Shown: piece by piece, positions 6,986 through 13,352 of the stretch
Layout: each line of letters opens with the position of its first letter
Position numbering within the stretch: the first letter of the stretch is position 1
Assembly: GCA_039208045.1 (NCBI GenBank)
Contig: JBCCRH010000038.1
Coordinates: 1 to 22,768 of the forward strand
Reading direction: 5' to 3'
Source of the DNA: JBCCRH01 sp039208045
Lineage (GTDB): Bacteria > Bacteroidota > Bacteroidia > Chitinophagales > Saprospiraceae
Length of the DNA stretch: 22,768 nt
The notes under the pieces: model-generated
What the model was told of the DNA's origin: nothing
Seen by the model: only the letters and a program-made list of their open reading frames with translations
Databases searched by the model: none
Program-made: the position numbers and the translations under genes

Positions 6986-8914
6986 ATGGGCGAACAACGA
7001 GTATCCCTCCTTTCTGATGCCGAATCAATGCAGCGATTTGTTCGCAACTTACTCAAAGATGTGCACTCTTTTGAATATATGCTCAAAGAAGGATGGTTTG
7101 AAGACGACATCATCCGTATTGGTGCCGAGCAAGAGATGTTTTTGGTCAATAAAGACGACTTTCGGCCTGCTCCTATAGCTATGGAAGTGCTAGAATCGAT
7201 GAATGAGCCTTGGGTGGAGACAGAGTTAGCGCGCTTTAACCTAGAGACTAATCTCACTCCACGAGTATTTGCTGGCGACTGCCTTTCCTTATTGGAAAAA
7301 GAAAATCGCCGCAATATGGAAAGTATTCGCCTGGCGCTTGAAAAATTTGATGCGTATCCACTGTTGACAGGGGTTTTACCTACGCTCCAGAAGTTTGATC
7401 TGGAGATGAAAAACCTCACACCTAAAAAGCGCTACAAAGCACTTATGGAAGCGATCAATAGTCAATTGATAGGGAATGCCTATGAGCTGCGCCTGATGGG
7501 GATCGACGAAATTCTGGTACGGCACTACTCGCCATTGATGGAGGCTTGCAATACGAGCTTTCAGGTACACCTGCAAGTAACCCCTCAGTCGTTTGTTAAG
7601 ATGTACAATATTGCACAAGCCTTGGCAGCGCCTCTCATCGCTATCTCTGCCAACTCACCTATTGTTTTTGGAAAGCGTCTGTGGCATGAGAGCCGCATCG
7701 CCCTCTTCCAGCAGGCATTGGATGTACGCACCACTCACGAATATATGCGGGAGCGCAGCCCACGTGTAAGCTTTGGTTCAGGCTGGTTGGACAAATCTAT
7801 CATGGAAATTTATAAAGAAGATATTGCTCGATTTAGAGTACTACTGAGTGCAGATATAGAAGAAGATTCACAAGCGATGATTCAAGAAGGGAAAGTACCT
7901 AAATTGCGTGCCCTTCAGGTACACAACTCCACGGTATACCGCTGGAACCGCCCCTGCTACGGTATTAGTGACAACGGCAAACCCCACTTGCGCATCGAAA
8001 ACCGAGTACTTGCTGCCGGTCCGACAGTGCTAGATGAGGTAGCGAATGCTGCGCTATGGCTAGGTGCCATGGTCGGTATGGCTGATCAAGTAGAGGACGT
8101 ACGCGACCACATTGGCTGGGCCGATGTACGAGACAACTTTGGAAAGGCGGCACGCTATGGCATTGATACGAACTTTACTTGGTTTAAGGATAAGAAAATA
8201 TCGGCTTGCGACCTAGTCCTAAATGAATTGTTGCCACTTGCTCGAAAGGGATTAGAGTTACGGCGCGTAAATCCAGAGGATATTGATCGCTATCTAGGCG
8301 TTATCGAAGAGCGGGCTAAGGCACACGCCAATGGCGCGCGCTGGCAGCTTCGTGCTTTTACAAAATTAAGAGAGCAAGTGAGTCGAGATGAAGCGGTAAG
8401 CGCACTTACCTCTTGCATCTACAAGAATCAAATCAAAGAACTTCCTGTACATAAGTGGAAAATGCCGACTCCTGCCAGCTTGGAAGACTACAAGCCCAGC
8501 AAACTCAGTGTCCAAGAGTTTATGGAGACTGACCTTTTCACCGTACAAAAAGACGACATCATCGAACTGGTTGCTGAACTGATGAATTGGCGCAAGATTC
8601 GTCACATGCCCGTCGAAGATTCCAAAGGCCGGTTAAGTGGCCTTATCACCTCTCGTCAGCTCTTAGCCCACTTCAACAATGAACACCTAACTGAGCATGG
8701 CAATAATGCCATCATGGCGAAGGACATTATGATCAAAAGCCCAATCACCATTGACCCCGATGAGTCGATCATCAACGCCATGCACATGATGCGCAAGCAC
8801 AAAATTGGTTGCCTGCCCGTTGTAAAAGGCGAGGAGCTAATCGGAATAATAACGGAGATGGACTTCTTGCGAATTTCTAGTCGTTTGATTGAGCGGTTGG
8901 AGGAGGAAGAGTAG
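6986..8914 (+). CDS. glutamate-cysteine-ligase-like (GCS2 family) protein fused to a C-terminal CBS-domain pair
   Basis: A 642-residue cytoplasmic protein. Residues about 30-480 match the GCS2-type carboxylate-amine ligase fold: IRIGAEQEMFLV (44-54) with acidic metal/ATP ligands, ETNLTPRVF, NTSFQVHLQV, the Arg-rich ESRIALFQQ segment and LRIENRVLAAGPT. Two CBS domains follow: VQEFMETDLFTVQKDDII...MPVEDSKGRLSGLIT and AKDIMIKSPITIDPDESI...LPVVKGEELIGIITEMDFL. CBS pairs bind adenosine nucleotides and regulate the attached enzyme, so the activity probably responds to energy or nucleotide state. The substrate cannot be fixed; relatives ligate amino acids or peptides. The part from Pro586 to the stop is repeated twice downstream (9631-9805, 11008-11162), making this gene the target end of a module array. 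The gene itself appears intact. Confidence 0.85.
   Translation: MGEQRVSLLSDAESMQRFVRNLLKDVHSFEYMLKEGWFEDDIIRIGAEQEMFLVNKDDFRPAPIAMEVLESMNEPWVETELARFNLETNLTPRVFAGDCLSLLEKENRRNMESIRLALEKFDAYPLLTGVLPTLQKFDLEMKNLTPKKRYKALMEAINSQLIGNAYELRLMGIDEILVRHYSPLMEACNTSFQVHLQVTPQSFVKMYNIAQALAAPLIAISANSPIVFGKRLWHESRIALFQQALDVRTTHEYMRERSPRVSFGSGWLDKSIMEIYKEDIARFRVLLSADIEEDSQAMIQEGKVPKLRALQVHNSTVYRWNRPCYGISDNGKPHLRIENRVLAAGPTVLDEVANAALWLGAMVGMADQVEDVRDHIGWADVRDNFGKAARYGIDTNFTWFKDKKISACDLVLNELLPLARKGLELRRVNPEDIDRYLGVIEERAKAHANGARWQLRAFTKLREQVSRDEAVSALTSCIYKNQIKELPVHKWKMPTPASLEDYKPSKLSVQEFMETDLFTVQKDDIIELVAELMNWRKIRHMPVEDSKGRLSGLITSRQLLAHFNNEHLTEHGNNAIMAKDIMIKSPITIDPDESIINAMHMMRKHKIGCLPVVKGEELIGIITEMDFLRISSRLIERLEEEE
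8740..8914 (+). repeat. 3'-end repeat copy A (resident end of the CBS-domain gene)
   Basis: The last 175 bp of the CBS-domain gene, coding for 57 residues and the stop. The same 175 bp length recurs without gaps at 9631-9805 (10 differences by eye), and bases 8777-8907 recur without a single difference at 11022-11152. Confidence 0.95.
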
Positions 8915-8937
8915 GAATCTAACTGGCATTGGCTGGG

Positions 8938-8968
8938 TTGCAATAGCATGCTAAAAGGATTAATTTTA
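8938..8968 (+). promoter_or_regulatory. candidate Bacteroidota-type promoter of the DUF6364/PIN module
   Basis: TTG at 8938-8940 and TAATTTTA at 8961-8968 are 20 bp apart, close to the Bacteroidota consensus (TTG at -33, TAnnTTTG at -7). The expected start lies about 10 bases before the antitoxin ATG at 8984. The same spacing is seen at 10962-10992. Not tested beyond inspection. Confidence 0.45.
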
Positions 8969-8983
8969 GGGAAATAGTTCGAT

Positions 8984-9229
8984 ATGACTAAAAAACTGGA
9001 AATATACGTAAGTCAAGAGACTTGGGCGTTCATCCAACGGCATAGTACTAAAACGGGTAAGCATTTGAATGAATTAATTGAAGAGTATTTAGCGGAATTG
9101 GCCATTCTAGAGTCCATCGAAAGTCAATCTCCAACAGTTGGGAAGATGGTTGGCATAGCCAAAGGTGCTGTAACTGATCTAGGTGATGATGATGTGAAGT
9201 GGGATTATCTTAAGACTAAATACCTATGA
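8984..9229 (+). CDS. DUF6364-like antitoxin
   Basis: An 81-residue protein that begins TKKLEIYVSQETWAFIQRHS and continues KTGKHLNELIEEYLAEL. This is the short strand followed by two helices of a ribbon-helix-helix DNA-binding domain in the DUF6364 style, usually the antitoxin of PIN toxins in Bacteroidota. The C-terminal half (SPTVGKMVGIAKGAVTDLGD, then the acidic VKWDYLKTKYL) is the likely toxin-binding tail. It overlaps the next gene by four bases (ATGA), so the two are translationally coupled. It probably represses its own promoter, as type II antitoxins do. It sits 69 bases after the stop of the CBS-domain gene, inside the first module bracketed by copies A and B. Confidence 0.85.
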   Translation: MTKKLEIYVSQETWAFIQRHSTKTGKHLNELIEEYLAELAILESIESQSPTVGKMVGIAKGAVTDLGDDDVKWDYLKTKYL

Positions 9230-9645
9230 TTTTTATTGACTCAGATGTGCTGATTGATGTTGCATTGAGAAGGTCTCCTTTCTGGAAGGATGCCGCTAGA
9301 TTACTCGTCTTAGTTGATAAAGGTGAAGTAGAAGCAGTAACCTCTACCTTGGTGCTGTCAAATACCTTATATATAGTTCAGAAACAGTCTAATAAGTTAA
9401 CTGCTCATGAATTCTTAGCATTTACTCTGCAATTATTAGATGAAAGTCCTCTGAACTTTACTCACCTCACTAGCTCTTTAGACTCTACTTTTACAGATAA
9501 GGAAGATGGCTTTAATTTCTATTCAGCAAAGCAATTAGGTGTAAAGATTATTATTTCGAGAAATATTAGAGACTACAAAAAGGGTGACCTTCCTGTTTTA
9601 TCGCCTAGAGCCTATCTTCAGGAGTATTTTCCCAATTACTATTGA
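9226..9645 (+). CDS. PIN-domain toxin (VapC-like ribonuclease) with repeat-derived stop codon
   Basis: A 139-residue PIN domain. Acidic residues in the expected places are Asp5/Asp7 in FIDSDVLIDV, Glu/Asp in TDKEDGFNFYSAKQLG (Asp94) and Asp116 in IISRNIRDYKK. PIN toxins cleave RNA with Mg2+ and arrest growth; the paired DUF6364-like protein upstream, overlapping by four bases, would neutralise it. The domain looks complete (the usual ending VLSPRAYLQEYF is present). The last codons (PNYY) and the TGA at 9643-9645 lie within the copy of the CBS-gene 3' end, read in a different frame, so the toxin gene runs straight into the repeat. That is odd and implies the junction formed at or inside the toxin's end. 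Confidence 0.9.
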   Translation: MIFIDSDVLIDVALRRSPFWKDAARLLVLVDKGEVEAVTSTLVLSNTLYIVQKQSNKLTAHEFLAFTLQLLDESPLNFTHLTSSLDSTFTDKEDGFNFYSAKQLGVKIIISRNIRDYKKGDLPVLSPRAYLQEYFPNYY

Positions 9646-9805
9646 CCCCGACGAGTCGATCATCAACGCCATGCACATGATGCGCAAGCACAAAATTGGC
9701 TGCCTGCCTGTCGTAAAAGGCGAGGAGCTAATCGGAATAATTACGGAGATGGACTTCTTGCGAATTTCTAGTAGTTTGATTGAGCGGTTGGAGGAGGAGG
9801 AATAG
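9631..9805 (+). repeat. 3'-end repeat copy B of the CBS-domain gene
   Basis: 175 bp, gap-free match to 8740-8914 with 10 base differences by eye. Nine are synonymous in the CBS frame and one changes Arg to Ser (ISSRL to ISSSL). The frame stays open to a TAG at 9803-9805. It has no start codon of its own and is preceded by the PIN toxin, so it is unlikely to be expressed as a protein. The pattern of silent changes suggests it diverged as part of a working gene before arriving here. Confidence 0.95.
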
Positions 9806-9829
9806 AAGGATTGATTGTTATGCTTTTTC

Positions 9830-10402
9830 CTAGGCTGCTGTTTTGATCCGTTCGAGCACCATTACTCCAAAGGTTGTTTGTCTAACCGTGACCAGCACTT
9901 GTTTATACCAATGAGATTGTATGATTTCTTTGAGCTGGTGCTTCGGAACAATAACGGCATATTTCTGGGTATCATTTTTGGCTTTGATGGTGATTTCATT
10001 CTCCTCCGCGTTTACTCTAGTAAGTAAACCTTCAATTTCTAAAGCATTATCAATGGTTGATATAGTTGATTGGTCTTCTGCTCTTTGCAAGAGCTTGCTT
10101 AATTCATTCAAATCTTCATGGATAGATACTGGTGGATTTCCAGATAGACATATTTCTATTAATCTTTGACTATCCCTATACAACTTGGATTTGTATGCTA
10201 GAGCAGCTGCGCTTCTCAGTAAGATAAAATGGGCAATAGGGTCTTCATCAGTAGAACTAGTCATTAGTGCAGCTTTCTTCTCTAACTCGTACGCTTGTCG
10301 GTAAAAGTTAGTCGCGTCTTCTTCAAGTCCTTTAGCTTTAGAAAGCTCAGCTAAGGCATTAGTGTCCATCGCTAATTGGTGCGTCGCTTTTACAATATTC
10401 AT
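9830..10402 (-). CDS. uncharacterised protein: helical TPR-like N-terminus plus C-terminal beta domain
   Basis: A 190-residue protein without signal peptide. Residues 1-100 are helical with repeat-like segments (ALAELSKAKGLEEDATNFYR, HFILLRSAAALAYKSKLYRD, SQRLIEICLSGNPPVSIHED), resembling TPR helices. Residues about 120-190 are beta-rich (EIEGLLTRVNAEENEITIKA, KYAVIVPKHQLKEIIQSHWY, VLVTVRQTTFGVMVLERIKT), resembling a small SH3- or OB-like barrel. Similar two-part proteins occur as second genes of small pairs in cyanobacteria and Bacteroidota, as far as I recall; I know no assigned function. The start codon overlaps the stop of the upstream gene (ATGA), so they form a coupled pair filling the space between repeat copies B and C. 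A TA or defence role is only an inference from this layout. Confidence 0.75.
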   Translation of the reverse strand: MNIVKATHQLAMDTNALAELSKAKGLEEDATNFYRQAYELEKKAALMTSSTDEDPIAHFILLRSAAALAYKSKLYRDSQRLIEICLSGNPPVSIHEDLNELSKLLQRAEDQSTISTIDNALEIEGLLTRVNAEENEITIKAKNDTQKYAVIVPKHQLKEIIQSHWYKQVLVTVRQTTFGVMVLERIKTAA

Positions 10403-10944
10403 TTCTTCACAATTTTTGATTTGGGCGAACTCAATTCAACAACAATGATCCATCCCGGGAATTGAAGGTTATCGCTTCGTCTCATCTGTTGCTTCTTTTT
10501 AGAAATACGCATATCGACAGCGTTTTTGTTATTCTCTTGAAGAATACCTGATATTTCCAATCTAGCTTCTTTCTCCAAAAATGGAAGGAGTTGCTCATCG
10601 GGACTTTTTGTACTTAACCAAAAATCAATACCAGTACCAATGACACTTTACTCAAAACTCACAATATTTAGTAATTCTATAACCAACAAAACTGAAAGAC
10701 CAACAGCTGCAAAATTGGCAATTTGATTTTCATCTTTCCAACTTGCTAATTCTGTAGAGGTAATATCTTTTCCCCATACTACACTGAATGTTTCATCAAA
10801 TTCACCACTTACTTCCAGATCAATTCCACTTTCATGCCCTTGTCTCTTCAATCCGACAATAATCGCTTCTCTATAGAAAGCTGCCCTAGTAGATGAAATA
10901 CCATTAATTTCTTTATTCAATCGATCCAGATCAAGTCGCCTCAT
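10399..10944 (-). pseudogene. first gene of an uncharacterised pair, interrupted by one in-frame stop codon
   Basis: Read on the minus strand from the ATG at 10944, the frame gives 98 codons, then TAA at 10648-10650, and continues open in the same frame for 82 codons to a TGA at 10399-10401. Joined, the product would be about 181 residues. The N-terminal part has a helix and a strand region (ESGIDLEVSGEFDETFSVVW), then a helical stretch ending ELLNIVSFE. After the stop comes SVIGTGIDFWLSTKS, then LPFLEKEARLEISGILQENN and a C-terminal strand. A GTGIDFWL followed by ARLEISGI order matches a recurrent conserved hypothetical family. No frameshift is needed, so a single CAA or GAA to TAA change explains the break. 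It ends in an ATGA overlap with the next gene. Confidence 0.75.
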
Positions 10945-10961
10945 TCATCGCAGATTTACAA

Positions 10962-10992
10962 CAAAGATAACTTAGAGATTATGAGATTACAA
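10962..10992 (-). promoter_or_regulatory. candidate promoter of the uncharacterised pair
   Basis: On the minus strand TTG (10992-10990) is followed after 20 bp by TATCTTTG (10969-10962), a full match to the Bacteroidota TAnnTTTG element. The ATG is at 10944. The promoter lies between the module's first gene and repeat copy C, so the module carries its own promoter. Confidence 0.6.
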
Positions 10993-11007
10993 GAAATGTT
11001 CTGAAGC

Positions 11008-11162
11008 AGCCCAATCACTATGCCATGCACATGATGCGCAAGCACAAAATTGGTTGCCTGCCCGTTGTAAAAGGCGAGGAGCTAATCGGAATAATAACGG
11101 AGATGGACTTCTTGCGAATTTCTAGTCGTTTGATTGAGCGGTTGGAGGAGGAGGAGGAATAG
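11008..11162 (+). repeat. 3'-end repeat copy C of the CBS-domain gene, with internal deletion
   Basis: Bases 11022-11152 are identical to 8777-8907 (131 bp), then a 3-base insertion within the GAG run precedes the TAG at 11160-11162. Upstream, AGCCCAATCAC at 11008-11018 matches 8738-8748, but the next 28 bases of copy A are replaced by TAT, a net loss of 25. This is a remnant and not a gene. It marks the right edge of the second module. Confidence 0.93.
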
Positions 11163-11174
11163 GCTACACTACTT

Positions 11175-11504
11175 TTATTCTTCTTTCAAAAAGCGATGCT
11201 TTGGATTCCCGCGAGGTAGTCGCCCATATTTTTTCTTGAAAGCATGAATAGTCGTATCCTCTTGTTTTCTAGCCTCACGTCGTTTGGATATAGGAAATAG
11301 GAGGATACGCCCAGCAAATCGAAGCCATCCCGCCACTCTATTAAATAAATTGATTTGATCTAATATTCTTGAAGAAGTGCCATTCTTAACTTCTTCATCT
11401 GAAATGCCAAATTTGTAAAATTCTCGTTCTTTATAGTCGTAAATACCATAAAGATGATGATCATTTGGATTATTGAGTTGATTACCATGGTTTGGCTTCG
11501 CCAT
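11175..11504 (-). CDS. GIY-YIG-fold nuclease-like small protein
   Basis: A 109-residue basic protein. It shows the order expected of a GIY-YIG/URI nuclease: HHLYGIYDYK (17-26), then FYKFGISDEE (29-38) as the second core strand, Arg46 in the first helix, Glu82 in EARKQEDTTIHAFKKKYG and a following RGN with Asn100. These positions correspond to the Tyr, Tyr, Arg, Glu and Asn signature of the fold. Segment VAGWLRFAGRILLFPISKRR is hydrophobic then basic and may be an insert. Very similar lengths occur as toxin tips of polymorphic toxins, so it may be a nuclease toxin, but no delivery domain is present. It starts three bases after the DUF4240-like gene and is probably co-transcribed with it. Fold call moderate, toxin role speculative. 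Confidence 0.6.
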   Translation of the reverse strand: MAKPNHGNQLNNPNDHHLYGIYDYKEREFYKFGISDEEVKNGTSSRILDQINLFNRVAGWLRFAGRILLFPISKRREARKQEDTTIHAFKKKYGRLPRGNPKHRFLKEE

Positions 11505-11507
11505 CTC

Positions 11508-12095
11508 TTAAATTGTAATAGCTTGCTCTCCCCACAAATCCTTATTAAAAAAAGACTCATAAATCGTACTTGGAGTATATTGGTAAGACTTCCCAGTCTT
11601 TTGAGTGTAAGCCTTATCTGCTACAGAAAGTAAGGATTCGAGGTAAGCTGCGGGTAGAGGAGTAGTCTTAGAAAGAACATTTTCATAAAAAGCTTGTCCC
11701 TTAGCTAGGGCAAAGCATCGAGCATATAAAAATGTATCAGCAGAATAGCCCATTGGATCTTCTTCCAGTGCCTTAGCAAAATCTGGGCCATCCAACTGAT
11801 GAAGCAAATCTGCTAAACGTTCCGAAAACTGATAAATTTCTGAAATTGGCAATAGCGCGACAGCATTTACTAAAGGTTCCAATATCGTAAGACCCTTCGT
11901 CTGAGACCAATCGATTTTGTCAATTAGCACCCAAAATTGTGTGATTTCCATTTTCTTAGCTGGTTGCTCTAACCGCTTTTGTTGTTCCTCCTGCAAGCTA
12001 GTCACTAAGTAGTCCAATGTAGTAGCATCCAGCTGGCGCAATTCACCAAGTAGTTCATCTATACCAATCTTAGATTTTATTTCTAGAACACTCAT
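11508..12095 (-). CDS. DUF4240-like protein with short helical N-terminal extension
   Basis: A 195-residue cytoplasmic protein. Residues about 49-190 resemble DUF4240: MEITQFWVLIDKIDW, LVNAVALLPISEIYQFSERL, SADTFLYARCFALAKGQAFY, LPAAYLESLLSVADKAY and a closing KTGKSYQY segment. DUF4240 proteins are soluble and without assigned function; several relatives sit in immunity or effector-partner positions. Residues 1-48 form an extra helical segment (IGIDELLGELRQLDATTLDY) of the kind that could bind a partner. It is the first gene of a pair with the GIY-YIG-like protein three bases downstream, so an immunity or antitoxin role is possible. The minus-strand promoter may use TATCTTTA at 12118-12125. 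Confidence 0.68.
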   Translation of the reverse strand: MSVLEIKSKIGIDELLGELRQLDATTLDYLVTSLQEEQQKRLEQPAKKMEITQFWVLIDKIDWSQTKGLTILEPLVNAVALLPISEIYQFSERLADLLHQLDGPDFAKALEEDPMGYSADTFLYARCFALAKGQAFYENVLSKTTPLPAAYLESLLSVADKAYTQKTGKSYQYTPSTIYESFFNKDLWGEQAITI

Positions 12096-12117
12096 GTTTT
12101 CTTGAATACTTATTGTT

Positions 12118-12125
12118 TAAAGATA
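12118..12125 (-). promoter_or_regulatory. candidate -7 element (TATCTTTA) for the DUF4240-like/GIY-YIG pair
   Basis: Seven of eight bases match TAnnTTTG in the right place, about 22 bases upstream of the ATG at 12095. No clear TTG lies 20 bp upstream. The rest of 12126-12336 holds no gene I can support. Confidence 0.35.
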
Positions 12126-12336
12126 CATCTTTTGAGTAGAAAAAGCATAACCAGCTCACTTCATTCAGGAACCAATAGTATGTCACCAAGACAAAACGTC
12201 CTAGCCTTTTTAAACACACCCTCGCACATTTCCTTCCCCATTTTTACCCTACTTTTAAAAAAGTCAGCCCCTTCCAAACTATTTTTGTAACGAAATAGAA
12301 ATTACAATAGATCAATCATCAAAAAGCCATACTATA

Positions 12337-13296
12337 ATGAAGAAACTAGATTGCTCAACTATCAATTGTTTTGTTCTCCTCTTTGCCTTGGTTTCGCTAG
12401 CGAATTTAGCGCACGCTCAAAAAAACGACGCTAAAGGCACCAGAGACCACCCCCTCATCTCCCGCTACGATGGATTTTATATCGAAAAGATGTCAGAAGT
12501 AGAATTTGATGCCTATACTCTGCCACTAAGCAAGGCCAAAAGCCAGAACGAATTCGATAAAGTGAAAAACCTAGAGGGGAAGATCATAAAAATCCTTTAC
12601 CGAACGGAAAAAACACCCGTCCCCTCTCCATTGCAGGTATTTCGCAACTACGAGAAGGCCTTGGAAGGCCAAGGCGCTGAGATCCTATTTAGCTGTTTAG
12701 AAGACCAATGCGGCGACTACTACACGGACGTCGTAACGTCGATAACTGCACAGAAGAAAACCCTTAGTGAGTACCTACGTTTCGGAAAAAAAGCCTGTAT
12801 CATCGCTCGCTTTAGCAAAGACGGCAAAGAGTACCACGCAGGTATTTACATCCGTAGAGAATACGATAATATCATGTACGAAGTACACATCATTGAATCT
12901 GAAGAGCTCGAAACGGGCAAAGTCAGTGTAGCAGATATCGAGTCGAGCATGGTGGAAACGGGAAAGAAAGCCTTTTATGGCATCTACTTCGATTTTGGTA
13001 AAGCCACCATTCAGCCTGAATCAAAAGAGACATTGGAGCAAATCGCCGCTTTCCTAAAGCAGAACGCAGGCCAAGCATTCTTTGTGGTGGGACATACCGA
13101 TAATGTGGGCAGTTATAGTGCCAATCTCAGTCTATCAGAGCAACGTGCTGCTGCTGTTATCAAAGCCTTAGAAGCCTTGCAGGTCAATACGAGTCAGCTA
13201 CAGGCAGTAGGCGTAGGCCCTGTAGCCCCCGTCAAGGCTAATGATTCGGATGATAATCGAGCGCAGAACCGGCGTGTGGAATTGGTTAGGAAGTAG
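12337..13296 (+). CDS. OmpA-family outer membrane protein with C-terminal peptidoglycan-binding domain
   Basis: A 319-residue exported protein. The signal peptide spans about 1-27 (ending ANLAHAQ). Residues about 30-205 are a region of unknown family with two Cys in FSCLEDQCGDYY, resembling the N-terminal part of DUF4892/OmpA-like proteins. Residues about 215-319 are an OmpA-C domain: GIYFDFGKATIQPESKETLE, FFVVGHTDNVGSYSANLSLS with the Asp that contacts diaminopimelate, AAAVIKALEAL and the closing NRAQNRRVELVRK. This domain tethers the outer membrane to peptidoglycan. The gene is intact and stands inside the accessory island. Its last ~115 bp are repeated after the AbiE pair, so this is the second gene whose 3' end marks a module. 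Confidence 0.88.
   Translation: MKKLDCSTINCFVLLFALVSLANLAHAQKNDAKGTRDHPLISRYDGFYIEKMSEVEFDAYTLPLSKAKSQNEFDKVKNLEGKIIKILYRTEKTPVPSPLQVFRNYEKALEGQGAEILFSCLEDQCGDYYTDVVTSITAQKKTLSEYLRFGKKACIIARFSKDGKEYHAGIYIRREYDNIMYEVHIIESEELETGKVSVADIESSMVETGKKAFYGIYFDFGKATIQPESKETLEQIAAFLKQNAGQAFFVVGHTDNVGSYSANLSLSEQRAAAVIKALEALQVNTSQLQAVGVGPVAPVKANDSDDNRAQNRRVELVRK
13181..13296 (+). repeat. OmpA-family gene 3'-end repeat, resident copy
   Basis: The final part of the OmpA-C domain, coding for the conserved NRAQNRRVEL block. Bases 13205-13296 align without gaps to 14770-14861 (82 of 92 identical by eye), with weaker similarity for about 25 bases before that. Confidence 0.85.
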
Positions 13297-13352
13297 GTGG
13301 GTGAAACCATTTCTTTTTTTCAGTTGTTGGATTGTAAAATTATCATGCAACG

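Noticed and set aside
7376..8153. Minus-strand open frames opposite the GCS2-CBS gene
   Set aside because: No family features or start signals; codon use fits shadow frames of the plus-strand gene.
9584..9805. Open frame of 73 codons ending like the CBS-domain gene
   Set aside because: It starts inside the PIN toxin in another frame and runs into repeat copy B. It is a chance join, not a separate gene.
11028..11162. Short open frame giving a CBS-like C-terminus
   Set aside because: It is the tail of repeat copy C with a deletion before it and no promoter or start of its own; treated as a remnant.
8740..11162. CRISPR-like or integron-like reading of the three repeats
   Set aside because: Copies are coding 3' ends of about 140-175 bp with gene-sized intervals, not short repeats with spacers, and no attC-type hairpins or integrase were seen.
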